Below are positions 1 through 9,107 of a stretch of DNA of 64,000 nucleotides, in pieces. The stretch is from Spirosoma linguale DSM 74 (GTDB lineage Bacteria; Bacteroidota; Bacteroidia; Cytophagales; Spirosomataceae), in contig CP001769.1 in NCBI GenBank assembly GCA_000024525.1, forward strand, positions 5,799,001 through 5,863,000, in the 5' to 3' direction. The translations under genes and the position numbers were made by a program. Numbering within the stretch: the first letter of the stretch is position 1; each line of letters opens with the position of its first letter. The notes under the pieces are model-generated. The model worked only from the letters and a program-made list of their open reading frames with translations, had not been told where the DNA came from and ran no database searches.

Positions 1-1313
1 TGTATAATGCTCGCGACCCACGCGCTACGGTGATGGATTCGGTACTGGCCGACCTCGATTATGCTACCCAGAACATCCGCACAACGGGCGACAATACCCG
101 TAGTCTGATTACCAAATATGTGGCTTATGGCTTCAAGTCGCGGGTGTGTTTGTTTGAAGGGACGTTCCGGAAGTACCGCACCAGTTACAACCTGGGCAGC
201 ACCGCCGATAAGTGGCTGAACGAATCGGTGAAAGCGTCCGAGGTGGTCATGAAAGAAGGCGGGTTCAGCCTCAACGAAACGGGTGGCACGGATAAATCTT
301 ACCGGCAGCTGTTTACCAACAACACGCCGGTTACCAACGAAATCATGCTGTCGGCTGTTTCGGACGCTACGCTGAGTGTGTATAACGACGCCAACTGGTG
401 GTGGACCAGCGCGACCTATGGCTCGCGGGTGAGCCTGATCCGAACCTTTGTCAACACCTACCTGAACATCGACGGAACACCCTTTACCGATAAGCCGGGC
501 TACCAGACAATGACGTTCATGGACGAGGTAAAGGGTCGCGATAAGCGGTTGCAGCAAACGATTCGGCTGGGCAATTACACCCGTACGAACGCCGGGGCAG
601 TTGAAGCCGCGCCACCTGTTTTCTCTTATACGTACACGGGCTATATGCCAATCAAGTGGTCGCTGGATGATACGTATTACGATGGTGGCACGCGCAACAT
701 CAACTCCATATCCATCATGCGGTATGCCGAAATCTTGCTGAACTACGCCGAAGCGAAAGCCGAACTCGGTACGCTTACCAACGAAGACTGGGCAAAAACC
801 GTAGGTGCCCTGCGGAAACGAGCGGGCATTACGGCAGGGTTATCGGTAAAACCGGTGGTGGTTGACACCTACCTGAAAGCCAACTACTTCCCGGACATTA
901 CGGATGCAGCCCTGTTGGAAGTTCGTCGGGAGCGGGGTATCGAGCTGGTATTCGAGGGCTTCCGGTTCGCCGACATCATCCGCTGGAATCGCGGTCCGTT
1001 GATGGAACAGACCTGGAATGGCTTTTATGTACCAGTCCTCGACAAACCGCTGGACTTGAATGAAGACGGCAAGAACGATGTGGTTTTCTATAAAGTCAAA
1101 CCCGCTACGCAACTGGCTGGCGTAACCTACATCAACGTAGCCGAGACGGTTAACGGCGTACCCAATCCGCAGCGGCTCAAAAACGACACCTCTGGCGAGT
1201 TAACCTGGCTGAATAATATCCCCAGAAAATGGGATGAAAAATTTTATCTCTATCCTATTCCGGAGAACGACCGGCTGATCAATCCCAAACTAGGCCAGAA
1301 CCCCGGCTGGTAG
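1..1313 (+). CDS. SusD/RagB family outer-membrane lipoprotein, 5'-truncated by window edge
   Basis: The C-terminal part of a SusD-like nutrient-binding lipoprotein. The reading frame is open from base 3, before the first possible GTG at 30, so the true start and signal peptide lie outside the window. About 437 residues are visible. Family signs are the helical stretch IMRYAEILLNYAEAKAEL (around residue 237), the segment ERGIELVFEGFRFADIIRWN (around 310), and the ending YPIPENDRLINPKLGQNPGW, which is typical of SusD proteins. SusD proteins sit on a TonB-dependent SusC partner and capture oligosaccharides or other nutrients at the cell surface. The partner would be expected upstream, outside the window. 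Substrate unknown; the following gene is a phosphodiesterase-fold enzyme. Confidence 0.93.
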   Translation, partial: YNARDPRATVMDSVLADLDYATQNIRTTGDNTRSLITKYVAYGFKSRVCLFEGTFRKYRTSYNLGSTADKWLNESVKASEVVMKEGGFSLNETGGTDKSYRQLFTNNTPVTNEIMLSAVSDATLSVYNDANWWWTSATYGSRVSLIRTFVNTYLNIDGTPFTDKPGYQTMTFMDEVKGRDKRLQQTIRLGNYTRTNAGAVEAAPPVFSYTYTGYMPIKWSLDDTYYDGGTRNINSISIMRYAEILLNYAEAKAELGTLTNEDWAKTVGALRKRAGITAGLSVKPVVVDTYLKANYFPDITDAALLEVRRERGIELVFEGFRFADIIRWNRGPLMEQTWNGFYVPVLDKPLDLNEDGKNDVVFYKVKPATQLAGVTYINVAETVNGVPNPQRLKNDTSGELTWLNNIPRKWDEKFYLYPIPENDRLINPKLGQNPGW

Positions 1314-1344
1314 AATATCGGCAGGAATTTGTTTATTAAGAGGT

Positions 1345-1460
1345 GAAGGGAGCTGGCGCGAGCATTGGCTCGTGCCAGTTTCTATAAAGCCAGTATTCAC
1401 TGGCGCAAGCGAATGCTTGCTTTATAAACTGATACGAGCCAATGCTCGCGCTAGCCCTTC
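1345..1460. repeat. Structured inverted repeat, family A copy 1
   Basis: A 116-bp element with outer arms (GAAGGG...CCCTTC) that pair over about 40 bp with few mismatches. The stem is capped by two small hairpins, CCAGT-attc-ACTGG and GCAAGC-gaat-GCTTGC, giving a three-way-junction shape. The same plan recurs at 47745-47853 and 62130-62231. It fills most of the gap between the SusD gene and the next gene. Confidence 0.85.
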
Positions 1461-1498
1461 ATCCCCAACTAATAGTAACAATTTTAAACTCAACCCAA

Positions 1499-2341
1499 AT
1501 GCGTATACTGATTTTCGTTTTATTAAGTAGCCTGATGCTTACTCAGACCACTTTTGCCCAAAAAGATACACCCATCAACGTGGCGACCTATAACCTCCGC
1601 TACAACAACAAAGGCGACGGTATCAATGCCTGGCCGAATCGGAAAGAGAATGTGAAAGCCCTGATCCGGTTTCACGAATTCGATCTGTTCGGAACGCAGG
1701 AAGCACTGCGCGATCAGTTGAATGATGTAGCCGAACTGAATGAGTTCGCGTTTCTGGGTGCCGGTCGCGACGATGGGAAAGAAGCTGGAGAACACTCAGC
1801 CGTTTTCTACAGAAAAGATCGATTTAAGCCTTTGCAGTCGGGCAATTTCTGGCTAAGTGAAACGCCCGACAAACCCGGCAAAGGCTGGGATGCTACCTGC
1901 TGCAACCGCATCTGCTCGTGGGCGAAATTCAATGACCTGAAAACGAAGAAAGACTTCTATTTTTTCAGCGTTCACTTCGATCATCAGGGCGTAGAGGCCC
2001 GTCGGCAGTCGGGTAAGCTTATGGTGGAGAAGATAAAGGAGATAGCGAAGAATACACCCGTTATCCTCGTCGGCGACTTGAACTCAACCCCCGACACGGA
2101 GCAGGTAAGAACCATCAAGACGCTGTTAAACGACGCGCATGACGTAACAAAAATGCCGCCCTACGGCCCGGAGGGCACCTTCAACAGCTTTAAGTTCGAC
2201 GCGCCTATGGATAACCGCATCGACTACATCTTCACCAGTAAGCAATTCGATGTGCTGAAATACGGTGTGCTAACCGATGCCAAAGAGCAACGTTACCCAT
2301 CCGATCACCAGCCAGTAGTGGCCAAAGTTGTATTGAAATAG
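1499..2341 (+). CDS. Exported endonuclease/exonuclease/phosphatase-fold hydrolase
   Basis: A secreted or periplasmic metal-dependent phosphodiesterase of the DNase-I/sphingomyelinase superfamily, 280 residues. The ATG at 1499 is chosen because it opens directly into a signal peptide (MRILIFVLLSSLMLTQTTFA, cleavage before QKD). An earlier in-frame start at 1442 would add 19 residues encoded within the repeat. Superfamily signs: ATYNLRYNN near the mature N-terminus, a TQEAL metal-binding Glu, the HFDHQG strand, VGDLNSTP (catalytic Asp-x-Asn) and the terminal SDHQPVVAKV (Asp-His pair). Small enzymes of this type near SusC/D genes in Bacteroidota may act on phosphodiesters, lipids or nucleic acids; the substrate cannot be told from sequence. 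A strong stem-loop at 2411 follows. Confidence 0.9.
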   Translation: MRILIFVLLSSLMLTQTTFAQKDTPINVATYNLRYNNKGDGINAWPNRKENVKALIRFHEFDLFGTQEALRDQLNDVAELNEFAFLGAGRDDGKEAGEHSAVFYRKDRFKPLQSGNFWLSETPDKPGKGWDATCCNRICSWAKFNDLKTKKDFYFFSVHFDHQGVEARRQSGKLMVEKIKEIAKNTPVILVGDLNSTPDTEQVRTIKTLLNDAHDVTKMPPYGPEGTFNSFKFDAPMDNRIDYIFTSKQFDVLKYGVLTDAKEQRYPSDHQPVVAKVVLK

Positions 2342-2410
2342 TTATTGATGTGTAGTGGCGAGCGTCAGCCCGGCACTACAAAAACACGCTTTTTCAGAAA
2401 TCTTACAGCA

Positions 2411-2450
2411 TAACAAAAAAGCGACGAGTCACCTCGTCGCTTTTTTGTTA
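2411..2450. terminator. Bidirectional intrinsic terminator
   Basis: A perfect 18-bp stem with a 4-base loop. The GC-rich centre (GCGACGAG/CTCGTCGC) is flanked by A6 on one side and T6 on the other, so it can terminate in both directions. It lies between two convergent genes (stops at 2341 and 2463). Confidence 0.9.
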
Positions 2451-2462
2451 TAAATCAATGAC

Positions 2463-4169
2463 TTACTCTGACCGTGACGATCCAGCCTTGGCCGCACTCG
2501 ACTTCTCTTTTTCGACGGCTTTCTTTACCGCTTCACGCTGGTCATCCCGCACGGTTGGGTATTTGATCCCCAACTGCTCCAGATAGGTTTTGTACTTGGC
2601 AGAATCATAGTAAAACGGCTCCAGCTTGGGCTTAAACTCGGTCATAATCTTCTTGTTGAGGTAGATGGCCGGTTGCTCCTTGGGCGAAATCAGTGGCTCG
2701 TATTTAATGTCTTTCGTCTGTTCGTCTTTGTAATACGACCAGGCATCTTTGAGGAGTTCGGGCTTGAGCAACAGATCCAGCAACGTCATGGCTTCTGCTT
2801 TGGCACCATATACAATTCCTTTATGGGCGATGGGCGTAGCCATAGAAATAGCGTTGGCCCAGTGGTGACCGGGAAGACCGGGTATGTTGCTGGGATAACG
2901 CAGCACGATGGTGGGTAACGACCACGAAATGTCGGCGATATCGTCGGAGCCGCCACCCATGGGCGTCATGGCCTGACCGCCCATCATGACCACCGGAGCC
3001 GATGAAGTCGGCATACCCATCGAATCCAGTTTCGTCGCCAGCCCTTCCATTTTAGGAGCCTGTAGCTCAAGTTGGGAAGCACGGGCCAGCAACTGATCTT
3101 CGTCAGACCAGGTCGGTAAGCCTACTTTCTTGATATTGTCGTACATAGCAGCTGCTATGGGACGGTTGGTATGCACTGGCCAGGCCGAACCTAAAATATC
3201 ATAAGTAAACTTGGTATCGGTCATCAAGGCTGCACCTTCGGCAATTTTTACTCCTGTTTCAAAGAGTTTCTTGATCTTCGGATAGGTACGTTCGCGGAAG
3301 TAGTACCACACAGCCGCTTTGGAAGGCACCACGTTTGGCTGGTCGCCCCCGTCCGAAATGACGTAGTGAGAGCGCTGGGTTAGTTCGAGGTGCTCACGCC
3401 GGAAATTCCAGCCGATGTTCATCAACTCGACGGCATCCAGCGCCGAGCGTCCGCGCCAGGGAGCACCAGCTGCGTGGGCCGCCTGGCCTTCGAAATTAAA
3501 CCGAGCCGACACCACTCCATTGTAGCCATTGTCACCCCAGGAAACACCGAGATTGTTACCGACGTGAGTAAAGATACAGGCATCCACATCCTTAAAATAG
3601 CCATCGCGCACGTAGAACGCTTTCGTTCCGACGAGTTCTTCAGCCACGCCCGGCCAGAGCATAAGCGTGCCGGGGATTTTCTCCCGCTCCATGAGTTTTT
3701 TAACCGCCAGCACCGCCACAATGTTCAGCGCCTGACCCGAGTTATGCCCTTCGCCATGACCCGGTGCGCCTTCTACAATGGGATCTTTATAGGCAACTCC
3801 CGGCTTCTGACTTGCTTTGGGAATACAGTCAATGTCGGAGCCCACCGCAATCAGAGGTTTACCCGATCCCCAGGTAGCAATCCAGGCGGTGGGAATACCG
3901 GCAATGCCTTTCTTGACGGTGAAGCCTTCTTTTTCCAGTAGCGTCGTCAGGTACTTGAACGACTCTTCTTCCTGGAAGCCCAGTTCGGCAAAGCTGAAGA
4001 GCATGTCGTTGATCTGCTGGGCCTGTGCAGCATTAGCTTCTACGGCAGCAATGGCTTCGGCTTTGAGTTTGTCGATTTTATCTCCGCCCTTTGCTGCTTT
4101 TTTGCCTTGTCCGAAGACGAAGACCGGCAGTAGCAATACGGCAAATAGAAGATTTGTACAGTATTTCAT
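2463..4169 (-). CDS. Exported M20-family amidohydrolase (AbgB-like)
   Basis: A periplasmic zinc-dependent amidohydrolase of 568 residues, related to the p-aminobenzoyl-glutamate hydrolase AbgB and other M20D peptidases. The ATG at 4169 starts a signal peptide (MKYCTNLLFAVLLLPVFVFG); a GTG nine bases upstream is less likely. Motifs: GSDIDCIPKA (first metal Asp region), GHGEGHNSG near residue 140 (metal-binding His), GVAEEL (catalytic Glu pair) and THVGNN, with a dimerisation domain between (FEGQAAHAAGAPW). The C-terminus is longer than usual, ending in a charged lysine-rich tail. It probably cleaves an amide or peptide bond in a small molecule; the substrate is unknown. Monocistronic, with its own terminator. 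Confidence 0.92.
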   Translation of the reverse strand: MKYCTNLLFAVLLLPVFVFGQGKKAAKGGDKIDKLKAEAIAAVEANAAQAQQINDMLFSFAELGFQEEESFKYLTTLLEKEGFTVKKGIAGIPTAWIATWGSGKPLIAVGSDIDCIPKASQKPGVAYKDPIVEGAPGHGEGHNSGQALNIVAVLAVKKLMEREKIPGTLMLWPGVAEELVGTKAFYVRDGYFKDVDACIFTHVGNNLGVSWGDNGYNGVVSARFNFEGQAAHAAGAPWRGRSALDAVELMNIGWNFRREHLELTQRSHYVISDGGDQPNVVPSKAAVWYYFRERTYPKIKKLFETGVKIAEGAALMTDTKFTYDILGSAWPVHTNRPIAAAMYDNIKKVGLPTWSDEDQLLARASQLELQAPKMEGLATKLDSMGMPTSSAPVVMMGGQAMTPMGGGSDDIADISWSLPTIVLRYPSNIPGLPGHHWANAISMATPIAHKGIVYGAKAEAMTLLDLLLKPELLKDAWSYYKDEQTKDIKYEPLISPKEQPAIYLNKKIMTEFKPKLEPFYYDSAKYKTYLEQLGIKYPTVRDDQREAVKKAVEKEKSSAAKAGSSRSE

Positions 4170-4487
4170 AAATAACACAAAATTTTATGAGGGATTGAAG
4201 GGTATTATTCCCTAAAAATAAGGAAATACATCTACTTCTACGAACATTCATTTCCCGATTTTATCCCTCCCTCTCTTTCATAGTAGCGAAAAGGGGCTTG
4301 GTTAAGAGGCTTTTTACAGGACTCATCAATCATTGTCAAAGCTCGTACATTGATAAGAACAACGCCGAATATAAACGTATATCTACCGTTCGTAAACTGA
4401 TCGGCTTTCGGTGGTCTTTCCCGACTAATTTTAAACTGAAAAACATGTCCCAAAGACAACTTCCATCCACGCCTATCTTACACACCT
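4170..4487. other. Divergent intergenic region, no gene seen
   Basis: 318 bases separating the divergent amidohydrolase gene and the small exported-protein gene at 4488. Short open frames occur on both strands but have no signal peptide, family resemblance or codon pattern. It presumably holds both promoters. I could not identify a clear -33/-7 pair. Confidence 0.5.
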
Positions 4488-4904
4488 ATGAAATCTGTTC
4501 TGCTTTCCTGCTTCCCTTTAGTTGCGTTTATGGCGTTCGCCGGTAGGTCTCAACACTCGCCGGATTACACTGAAAACCTTACAGGGCAGTACACGATGAC
4601 TTATATGAACTGGAACGGCGACATTTCCCACATGCCGGAACGCGGCTTTTCCGGGTCGATTCGAATGACCAAACGGGATGGTAAACATCTCGACATGACC
4701 TTTTCGGTAAAAGCTAAAGGCAACGGCAAAAGCATCGACGAAACCTCGGACCCGCAAACGGTAGAAGTAAGGCCAAACACAGGAAACTCATTTTTCCTGT
4801 ATGACAACGGCGTAAAACTGGGAACCATCTCACCTACTAAAATCGCCATTAGAACGACCACGGAAAAAGGGGACGGCTTTGTTGACATAAGAGCCACCCG
4901 GTAG
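4488..4904 (+). CDS. Small exported protein of unknown function
   Basis: 138 residues, not recognised. The start at 4488 is supported by a signal peptide (MKSVLLSCFPLVAFMAFAGR). The mature part is short and rich in beta-forming residues (TGQYTMTYMNWNGDIS, FSGSIRMTKRDGKHLDMTFS, VKLGTISPTKIAI), which fits a small periplasmic or surface beta-sandwich/lipocalin-like fold. It has no cysteine pair or catalytic signature. It faces the 395-residue exported protein on the other strand, with 39 bases between the stops. No function can be assigned. Confidence 0.6.
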   Translation: MKSVLLSCFPLVAFMAFAGRSQHSPDYTENLTGQYTMTYMNWNGDISHMPERGFSGSIRMTKRDGKHLDMTFSVKAKGNGKSIDETSDPQTVEVRPNTGNSFFLYDNGVKLGTISPTKIAIRTTTEKGDGFVDIRATR

Positions 4905-4943
4905 ATAGGTAGTGTTGGTGTAGACAGGTTAAAGAAAACCCAT

Positions 4944-6131
4944 TTAATCGCGTCTGATGAGGGGAACACTTACAGCAAACTGCATTGATCGGGAGATAGC
5001 TATTTTAGTTACACCATCTAAAACCAAGTGCGGCATAGTACGAACCTCGACATATAAACTACGCTTTTTTGTCAGCGGGATACCGGCTCCTATGCCTGCC
5101 AGATAGCCAACACCCACATTAACATTATGCAAAAGAAGCGACCCTGTTGCGCTGGCGGCATCCGTAAAGCTACCACTTGTGGCTGTTCTTAACGTGGGGA
5201 CAAAGCCTGCTTTGAGATACCAACGCAGGTGTTTGTCGATAAATACGTATCGGCCCGTAATGGGCAATGCCAGATAATGCTCCTCAAACGAATAATACCG
5301 GGTGTTCTGAGCGGCTGGGTCCAGTGGATTTGTCAACGGTACGGAAAGGCTCCCCTTGTATTTAGTGGCTAAGAATTCGACGCCCACAGAAAATCGCTTT
5401 CGGGGCGAAACCGTGATAAAGGCACCCACTGTTGCCGTATTGAATGTACTGTAAGCTTTGTAAGGATCGTAATAAGGGTAGTAACCCGGAGAAGCTGGAT
5501 CACTCTCTTTTTTTCCAAATAACCAACCGTTATGCAGCAGAATGGCGGATAATCCGGCTTCATAGCGGAATCTTTTTTTAATAGACTCAGAACGCTCGGT
5601 AGGCCTCATGCACTGGTTGTAGGCTTTTACGATCCGCCCAAGATAAAACTCTGAATTGTAAAACGATTGAGCCTTTAGCAAGTTGGTGAATTGTGGACTT
5701 TTGCACTCTGTTAAGTAGGTTGTCAGCATGAGCAAGGCCAGATTACCCCGTAACGGCACCACGGTTTTATTAGGTAACCGTATAACATGAGTCAATCGAT
5801 TATCGGCCTGAAACAAACTATACAGACTTACATATCCTTTGATCTTCTCCTGCACGAAGTAGAGAGTTGTCTTACCGTCTACTATCACGTCAAGTGCAGC
5901 ATAATTGACGCCGTCGATTTGATAGCCTATCACCTCATCCGGCTTGTAAGACTGTACAGGTGCATCGGACGTCGCCCGAAAATAGATTAATTGATTGCTT
6001 CGCTGTCTGACCTCTCCTTTGAGCGTATCACCATCCCGACGCACGATATATCCGGAGTCGAAGGAGATTTGTGCAAACGCACTCGTGCAGATAACAAGCC
6101 ACAGCAATATGCTGGCAATACATTTATTCAT
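4944..6131 (-). CDS. Exported protein with C-terminal beta-barrel, unknown function
   Basis: 395 residues with a clear signal peptide (MNKCIASILLWLVICTSAFA). The N-terminal half has the repeated short-strand pattern SGYIVRRDGDTLKGEVRQRS...IYFRATSDAPVQSYKPDEVIGY, seen in many Bacteroidota exported proteins of unknown role. From about residue 185 onward it alternates hydrophobic and polar residues with aromatic girdles (FRYEAGLSAILLHNGWLF, FSVGVEFLATKYKGSL, HYLALPITGRYVF, VGYLAGIGAGIPL) and ends in short strands, as expected for an outer-membrane beta-barrel of eight or so strands. It may be a small porin-like or assembly protein; this is inference. Confidence 0.7.
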   Translation of the reverse strand: MNKCIASILLWLVICTSAFAQISFDSGYIVRRDGDTLKGEVRQRSNQLIYFRATSDAPVQSYKPDEVIGYQIDGVNYAALDVIVDGKTTLYFVQEKIKGYVSLYSLFQADNRLTHVIRLPNKTVVPLRGNLALLMLTTYLTECKSPQFTNLLKAQSFYNSEFYLGRIVKAYNQCMRPTERSESIKKRFRYEAGLSAILLHNGWLFGKKESDPASPGYYPYYDPYKAYSTFNTATVGAFITVSPRKRFSVGVEFLATKYKGSLSVPLTNPLDPAAQNTRYYSFEEHYLALPITGRYVFIDKHLRWYLKAGFVPTLRTATSGSFTDAASATGSLLLHNVNVGVGYLAGIGAGIPLTKKRSLYVEVRTMPHLVLDGVTKIAISRSMQFAVSVPLIRRD

Positions 6132-6537
6132 CTTAGGAAGCAGGTGACGGTAGATAACGGATAATAAGATACAGCAATTTATTCTGTCGGGAACAAAAAC
6201 ATGTTAATTAATAAATATCAACAACTAACATCACCATTTATAGTAACAAAAACAGGATTTTGCCTACATTATCGATACTAGGGAGACCGGAACCTGTCAT
6301 TAGTCTGAAACTTATCTTAATAAACTTTGCATCAGTACAGTCGTTATATCTGGCACAAAGCAGGTCAGCTAGAGTAGCGATTAGAGCTAACGGAATTTCA
6401 TTCCCATTAAATCGCTTTAGGTTTACCCCATGTCTGTTAACCCGTTTTTCACTACTTTTGCACCCCATAGGCAGGCCTGGGCACAGATGGCTCTGTTAAG
6501 TTTCTGTTTCGTTTTCAATCGTTTATAATCAAGTCAA
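6132..6537. other. Intergenic region upstream of icd, promoter-bearing
   Basis: 406 bases between the start of the beta-barrel gene (minus strand) and icd. AT-rich around 6180-6260. No convincing gene: the short frames at 6238-6468 and 6260-6499 overlap each other on opposite strands and look random. It contains a good -7 box for icd (separate entry). Confidence 0.55.
6453..6460 (+). promoter_or_regulatory. Probable -7 box of the icd promoter
   Basis: TACTTTTG matches the Bacteroidota -7 consensus TAnnTTTG exactly, about 78 bases before the icd start. No good -33 TTTG is present at the usual spacing, so the assignment rests on the -7 box and position. Confidence 0.45.
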
Positions 6538-7755
6538 ATGGAAAAAATTAAAGTGGCAAATCCGGTTGTCGAACTGGATGGCGACGAAATGACCCGTATC
6601 ATCTGGAAATTCATTAAAGACAAGCTGATTCTGCCTTACCTTGACCTTGACATCAAGTACTATGATCTGGGCATCGAGTATCGCGACGAAACCAATGACC
6701 AGGTAACGATTGATGCGGCCAATGCCATTAAAGAATACGGTGTCGGTATCAAATGTGCTACCATCACCCCCGACGAAGATCGCGTTAAAGAGTTCAACCT
6801 CAAGCAGATGTGGAAGTCGCCTAACGGCACCATCCGCAATATTCTGGACGGTACGGTGTTCCGCGAGCCTATCGTGATGAACAACGTACCCCGTCTGGTA
6901 ACCAACTGGAAAGCTCCCATCATTGTGGGTCGTCACGCGTTTGGTGATCAGTACCGCGCTACGGATTTCCTGGTACCGGGCAAAGGAAAGCTGACCATGA
7001 AATTCGAAGGTGAAGACGGAACCGTTCTGGAATATGACGTATTCAACTTCCCCGGTGCCGGTGTCGCTATGGGTATGTACAACCTCGACGAGTCGATTCG
7101 TGGGTTTGCCAGAGCCTGTTTCAACATGGCTTTGCAGAAAAACTGGCCGTTGTACCTCTCGACCAAAAACACCATCCTGAAAAAATACGACGGTCGTTTC
7201 AAAGATATTTTCCAGGAAATTTACGACGCCGAATTTGCGGGTAAAGTACATTACGAACACCGTCTGATCGACGACATGGTTGCCTCGGCCCTGAAATGGG
7301 AAGGTAACTTCGTTTGGGCCTGCAAAAACTACGACGGCGACGTTCAGTCGGATACCGTAGCGCAGGGTTTTGGTTCGCTGGGTCTAATGACGTCGGTACT
7401 GGTTACGCCAGACGGTAAAACGATGGAGGCCGAAGCCGCCCACGGTACCGTTACCCGTCACTACCGCGAGTATCAGAAAGGTAACAAAACGTCGACCAAC
7501 CCAATCGCTTCGATCTACGCCTGGACGCGTGGTCTGGCTTTCCGTGGTCAGCTCGACGGCAACCAGCCCCTGATCGACTTCGCTAACGCGCTCGAAGCCG
7601 TTTGCGTAGAAACTGTTGAAAGCGGCAAAATGACGAAAGACTTGGCTCTGTCGGCTTATCCCGTCGGCACGAAGCTAACGGCTGGTGAGCATTACCTCAA
7701 CACCGAAGATTTCCTCGAAGCGCTGGATACGAATCTGCAGGCGAAACTAGCTTAA
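6538..7755 (+). CDS. icd: NADP-dependent isocitrate dehydrogenase
   Basis: A cytoplasmic TCA-cycle enzyme that oxidatively decarboxylates isocitrate to 2-oxoglutarate with NADP. The 405 residues fit the homodimeric, eukaryote-type (subfamily II) enzyme rather than the E. coli type. Visible signatures: [12 protein letters not shown] at the N-terminus, [10 protein letters not shown] and [13 protein letters not shown] (substrate loop with the conserved Ser-Pro-Asn-Gly-Thr), [23 protein letters not shown] (metal-binding Asp residues), LMTSVL, and [28 protein letters not shown], which carries the NADP-binding loop. The start ATG at 6538 gives the usual N-terminus. It appears monocistronic. Confidence 0.97.
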   Translation: MEKIKVANPVVELDGDEMTRIIWKFIKDKLILPYLDLDIKYYDLGIEYRDETNDQVTIDAANAIKEYGVGIKCATITPDEDRVKEFNLKQMWKSPNGTIRNILDGTVFREPIVMNNVPRLVTNWKAPIIVGRHAFGDQYRATDFLVPGKGKLTMKFEGEDGTVLEYDVFNFPGAGVAMGMYNLDESIRGFARACFNMALQKNWPLYLSTKNTILKKYDGRFKDIFQEIYDAEFAGKVHYEHRLIDDMVASALKWEGNFVWACKNYDGDVQSDTVAQGFGSLGLMTSVLVTPDGKTMEAEAAHGTVTRHYREYQKGNKTSTNPIASIYAWTRGLAFRGQLDGNQPLIDFANALEAVCVETVESGKMTKDLALSAYPVGTKLTAGEHYLNTEDFLEALDTNLQAKLA

Positions 7756-7760
7756 TCCGG

Positions 7761-7899
7761 ACCGGGATTTTATCAAGATTTAAAAGATTTTCAAGATTAC
7801 TGCAAGCAAGTATTTTCTAGTACACTCTCGTTCTAGCATTAATCTTTTCTTTTTGCGATAATCTTGTTTAATCTTTTTAATCTTGTAAGAATCCCGGTT
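7761..7899. repeat. Long imperfect inverted repeat with AAGATT runs
   Basis: The arms ACCGGGATT...AAGATT and AATCTT...AATCCCGGT flank about 60 bases. Each arm contains repeated AAGATT/AATCTT words, so it can fold into a long imperfect hairpin. It sits just after the icd stop and may act as its terminator or be a palindromic mobile relic. Confidence 0.6.
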
Positions 7900-7968
7900 C
7901 AGAGACGTGCCGCTCCATAGTAGGGCGGCACTTTTTTTACCTTTTATGTCCAAACCCATAATCGCCAT

Positions 7969-8376
7969 ATGAAATCTCTTCTGACCATTGTCTTACTTTC
8001 GTTGCTTTCAATCACAACGTACGCTCATACGCTAACCAGCGAACCCCCAGTCAAAAAAATGAAAAGCACTTCTGTTCAGCATATCGTGCTGTTTAAGTTC
8101 AAGCCGGAAACAACACCCGCCAAGGTGAAAGAGATCGTAGCCGCTTTCGAAGCGCTGCCTTCGCAGATCAAAGAAATCAAAGGATTCAAATGGGGCACCA
8201 ACAACAGCCCCGAAAACCTGAACAAAGGCCTAACGCACGCATTCATCCTGACTTTCGACAATGAGAAAGACCGGGACGCTTACCTGCCCCATCCTGCCCA
8301 TAAAGCCTTTGGCGGCATCGTTGGTGCCTGGCTAGCCGATGTTACCGTAGTCGACTTCACCGATCAGGCGAAGTAA
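7969..8376 (+). CDS. Exported Dabb (stress-responsive A/B barrel) protein
   Basis: 135 residues: a signal peptide (MKSLLTIVLLSLLSITTYA) followed by one Dabb domain. The domain is recognised by VQHIVLFKFKPETTPAKVKEIV, the loop FKWGTNNSPENLNKG, THAFILTFDNEKDRDAYL and the final HPAHKAF...VTVVDF. Dabb domains form dimeric ferredoxin-like alpha+beta barrels. Some act on small aromatic compounds, but most, including the exported ones in Bacteroidota, have no known substrate. A strong terminator follows at 8400. Confidence 0.88.
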   Translation: MKSLLTIVLLSLLSITTYAHTLTSEPPVKKMKSTSVQHIVLFKFKPETTPAKVKEIVAAFEALPSQIKEIKGFKWGTNNSPENLNKGLTHAFILTFDNEKDRDAYLPHPAHKAFGGIVGAWLADVTVVDFTDQAK

Positions 8377-8399
8377 GAATAGAAAGAACGCTTACCCTA

Positions 8400-8429
8400 C
8401 CAGACAGCAGGATGCTGTCTGGTTTTTTT
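8400..8429 (+). terminator. Intrinsic terminator
   Basis: A 9-bp stem CCAGACAGC/GCTGTCTGG with a 5-base loop, followed by seven T residues, 24 bases after the Dabb stop codon. It also lies just beyond the end of the convergent gene at 8438. Confidence 0.9.
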
Positions 8430-8437
8430 ATTCGCTC

Positions 8438-8944
8438 CTAAGGCGCTGTTGGCTGGCCGTACGTTGTCGGAACGAACGTAACGGACTTACGAAATGGCCC
8501 ACGGTGCATGGTTACCTGAAAGAGGTTATCAAAATCGCCGGACTCAATCTTTCCCATCGTCGGTTTGGCACCGAGGCCACGGGCAATTTCCAGAATCGTG
8601 TTACTGTGCCCGACCACCAGCACCGTTTTACCGCGTATCGTTTTAACCCGCTCCACAATGGCATCAGTAGGTTTGGCCGTGTAATCGACAATAGGAACGC
8701 CGACACGTCTGGCAAGTGGCTGAACGGTTTGGCGGGTACGGTAATAGGGCGTAGAGAAAATAGAATCAATACCCGCGTTTCCCAGTTTCTCGGCTAGTGC
8801 AGTCGCCCGAGCATAGCCCGCAGGCGTAAGATCGGTAGTGTCTGTCTCGTTCACTTTCTCGGCATGACGCACGATATAAACCGTTGTGGTTGAACAGGCC
8901 ATTGAGACGACAATCAGGAGAACGAAAAGCGTAAATGAGCGCAT
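8438..8944 (-). CDS. Histidine-phosphatase (SixA/phosphoglycerate mutase-like) lipoprotein
   Basis: 168 residues. The N-terminus is a lipoprotein signal with lipobox VSMAC near residue 17, so the protein is predicted to be anchored in a membrane. The remainder is a short histidine-phosphatase domain: YIVRHAEK carries the catalytic Arg-His pair, DLTPAGYARATALA is the second block, STPYYRTRQTVQPLA contributes the phosphate-binding Arg, and VLVVGHSNTI has the second catalytic His. It would remove a phosphate from a periplasmic or surface small molecule; the substrate is unknown. It is upstream of, and on the same strand as, nothing obviously related. Confidence 0.88.
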   Translation of the reverse strand: MRSFTLFVLLIVVSMACSTTTVYIVRHAEKVNETDTTDLTPAGYARATALAEKLGNAGIDSIFSTPYYRTRQTVQPLARRVGVPIVDYTAKPTDAIVERVKTIRGKTVLVVGHSNTILEIARGLGAKPTMGKIESGDFDNLFQVTMHRGPFRKSVTFVPTTYGQPTAP

Positions 8945-8969
8945 AGTGTGTTGATTTATAGGCTGTATG

Positions 8970-9047
8970 AGCTGTACCTACGGGTTTTAACCCGTATTAC
9001 ACGCTAGAAAAAAAACTAAATACGGGTTAAAACCCGTGGGTACAGCT
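8970..9047. repeat. Inverted repeat, family D copy 1
   Basis: Two 29-bp arms (GTACCTACGGGTTTTAACCC type) with one mismatch, separated by 20 A-rich bases. Each arm is itself palindromic (ACGGGTTTTAACCCGT). A related element is at 49280-49355. Confidence 0.85.
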
Positions 9048-9060
9048 ACTAGCTACAATT

Positions 9061-9087
9061 AAAAAGCCCCCGGTGTTGCCGGGGGCT
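9061..9087 (-). terminator. Intrinsic terminator of the DUF1080 gene
   Basis: On the minus strand, a 9-bp stem AGCCCCCGG/CCGGGGGCT with a 5-base loop is followed by a run of T. It lies 21 bases past the stop of the minus-strand gene at 9108. Confidence 0.9.
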
Positions 9088-9107
9088 CTCTTTGGGGAAG
9101 TTTTTTC

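Noticed and set aside
6238..6499. Short genes in the icd upstream region
   Set aside because: Overlapping frames on opposite strands without recognisable features; the stretch contains the icd -7 box.
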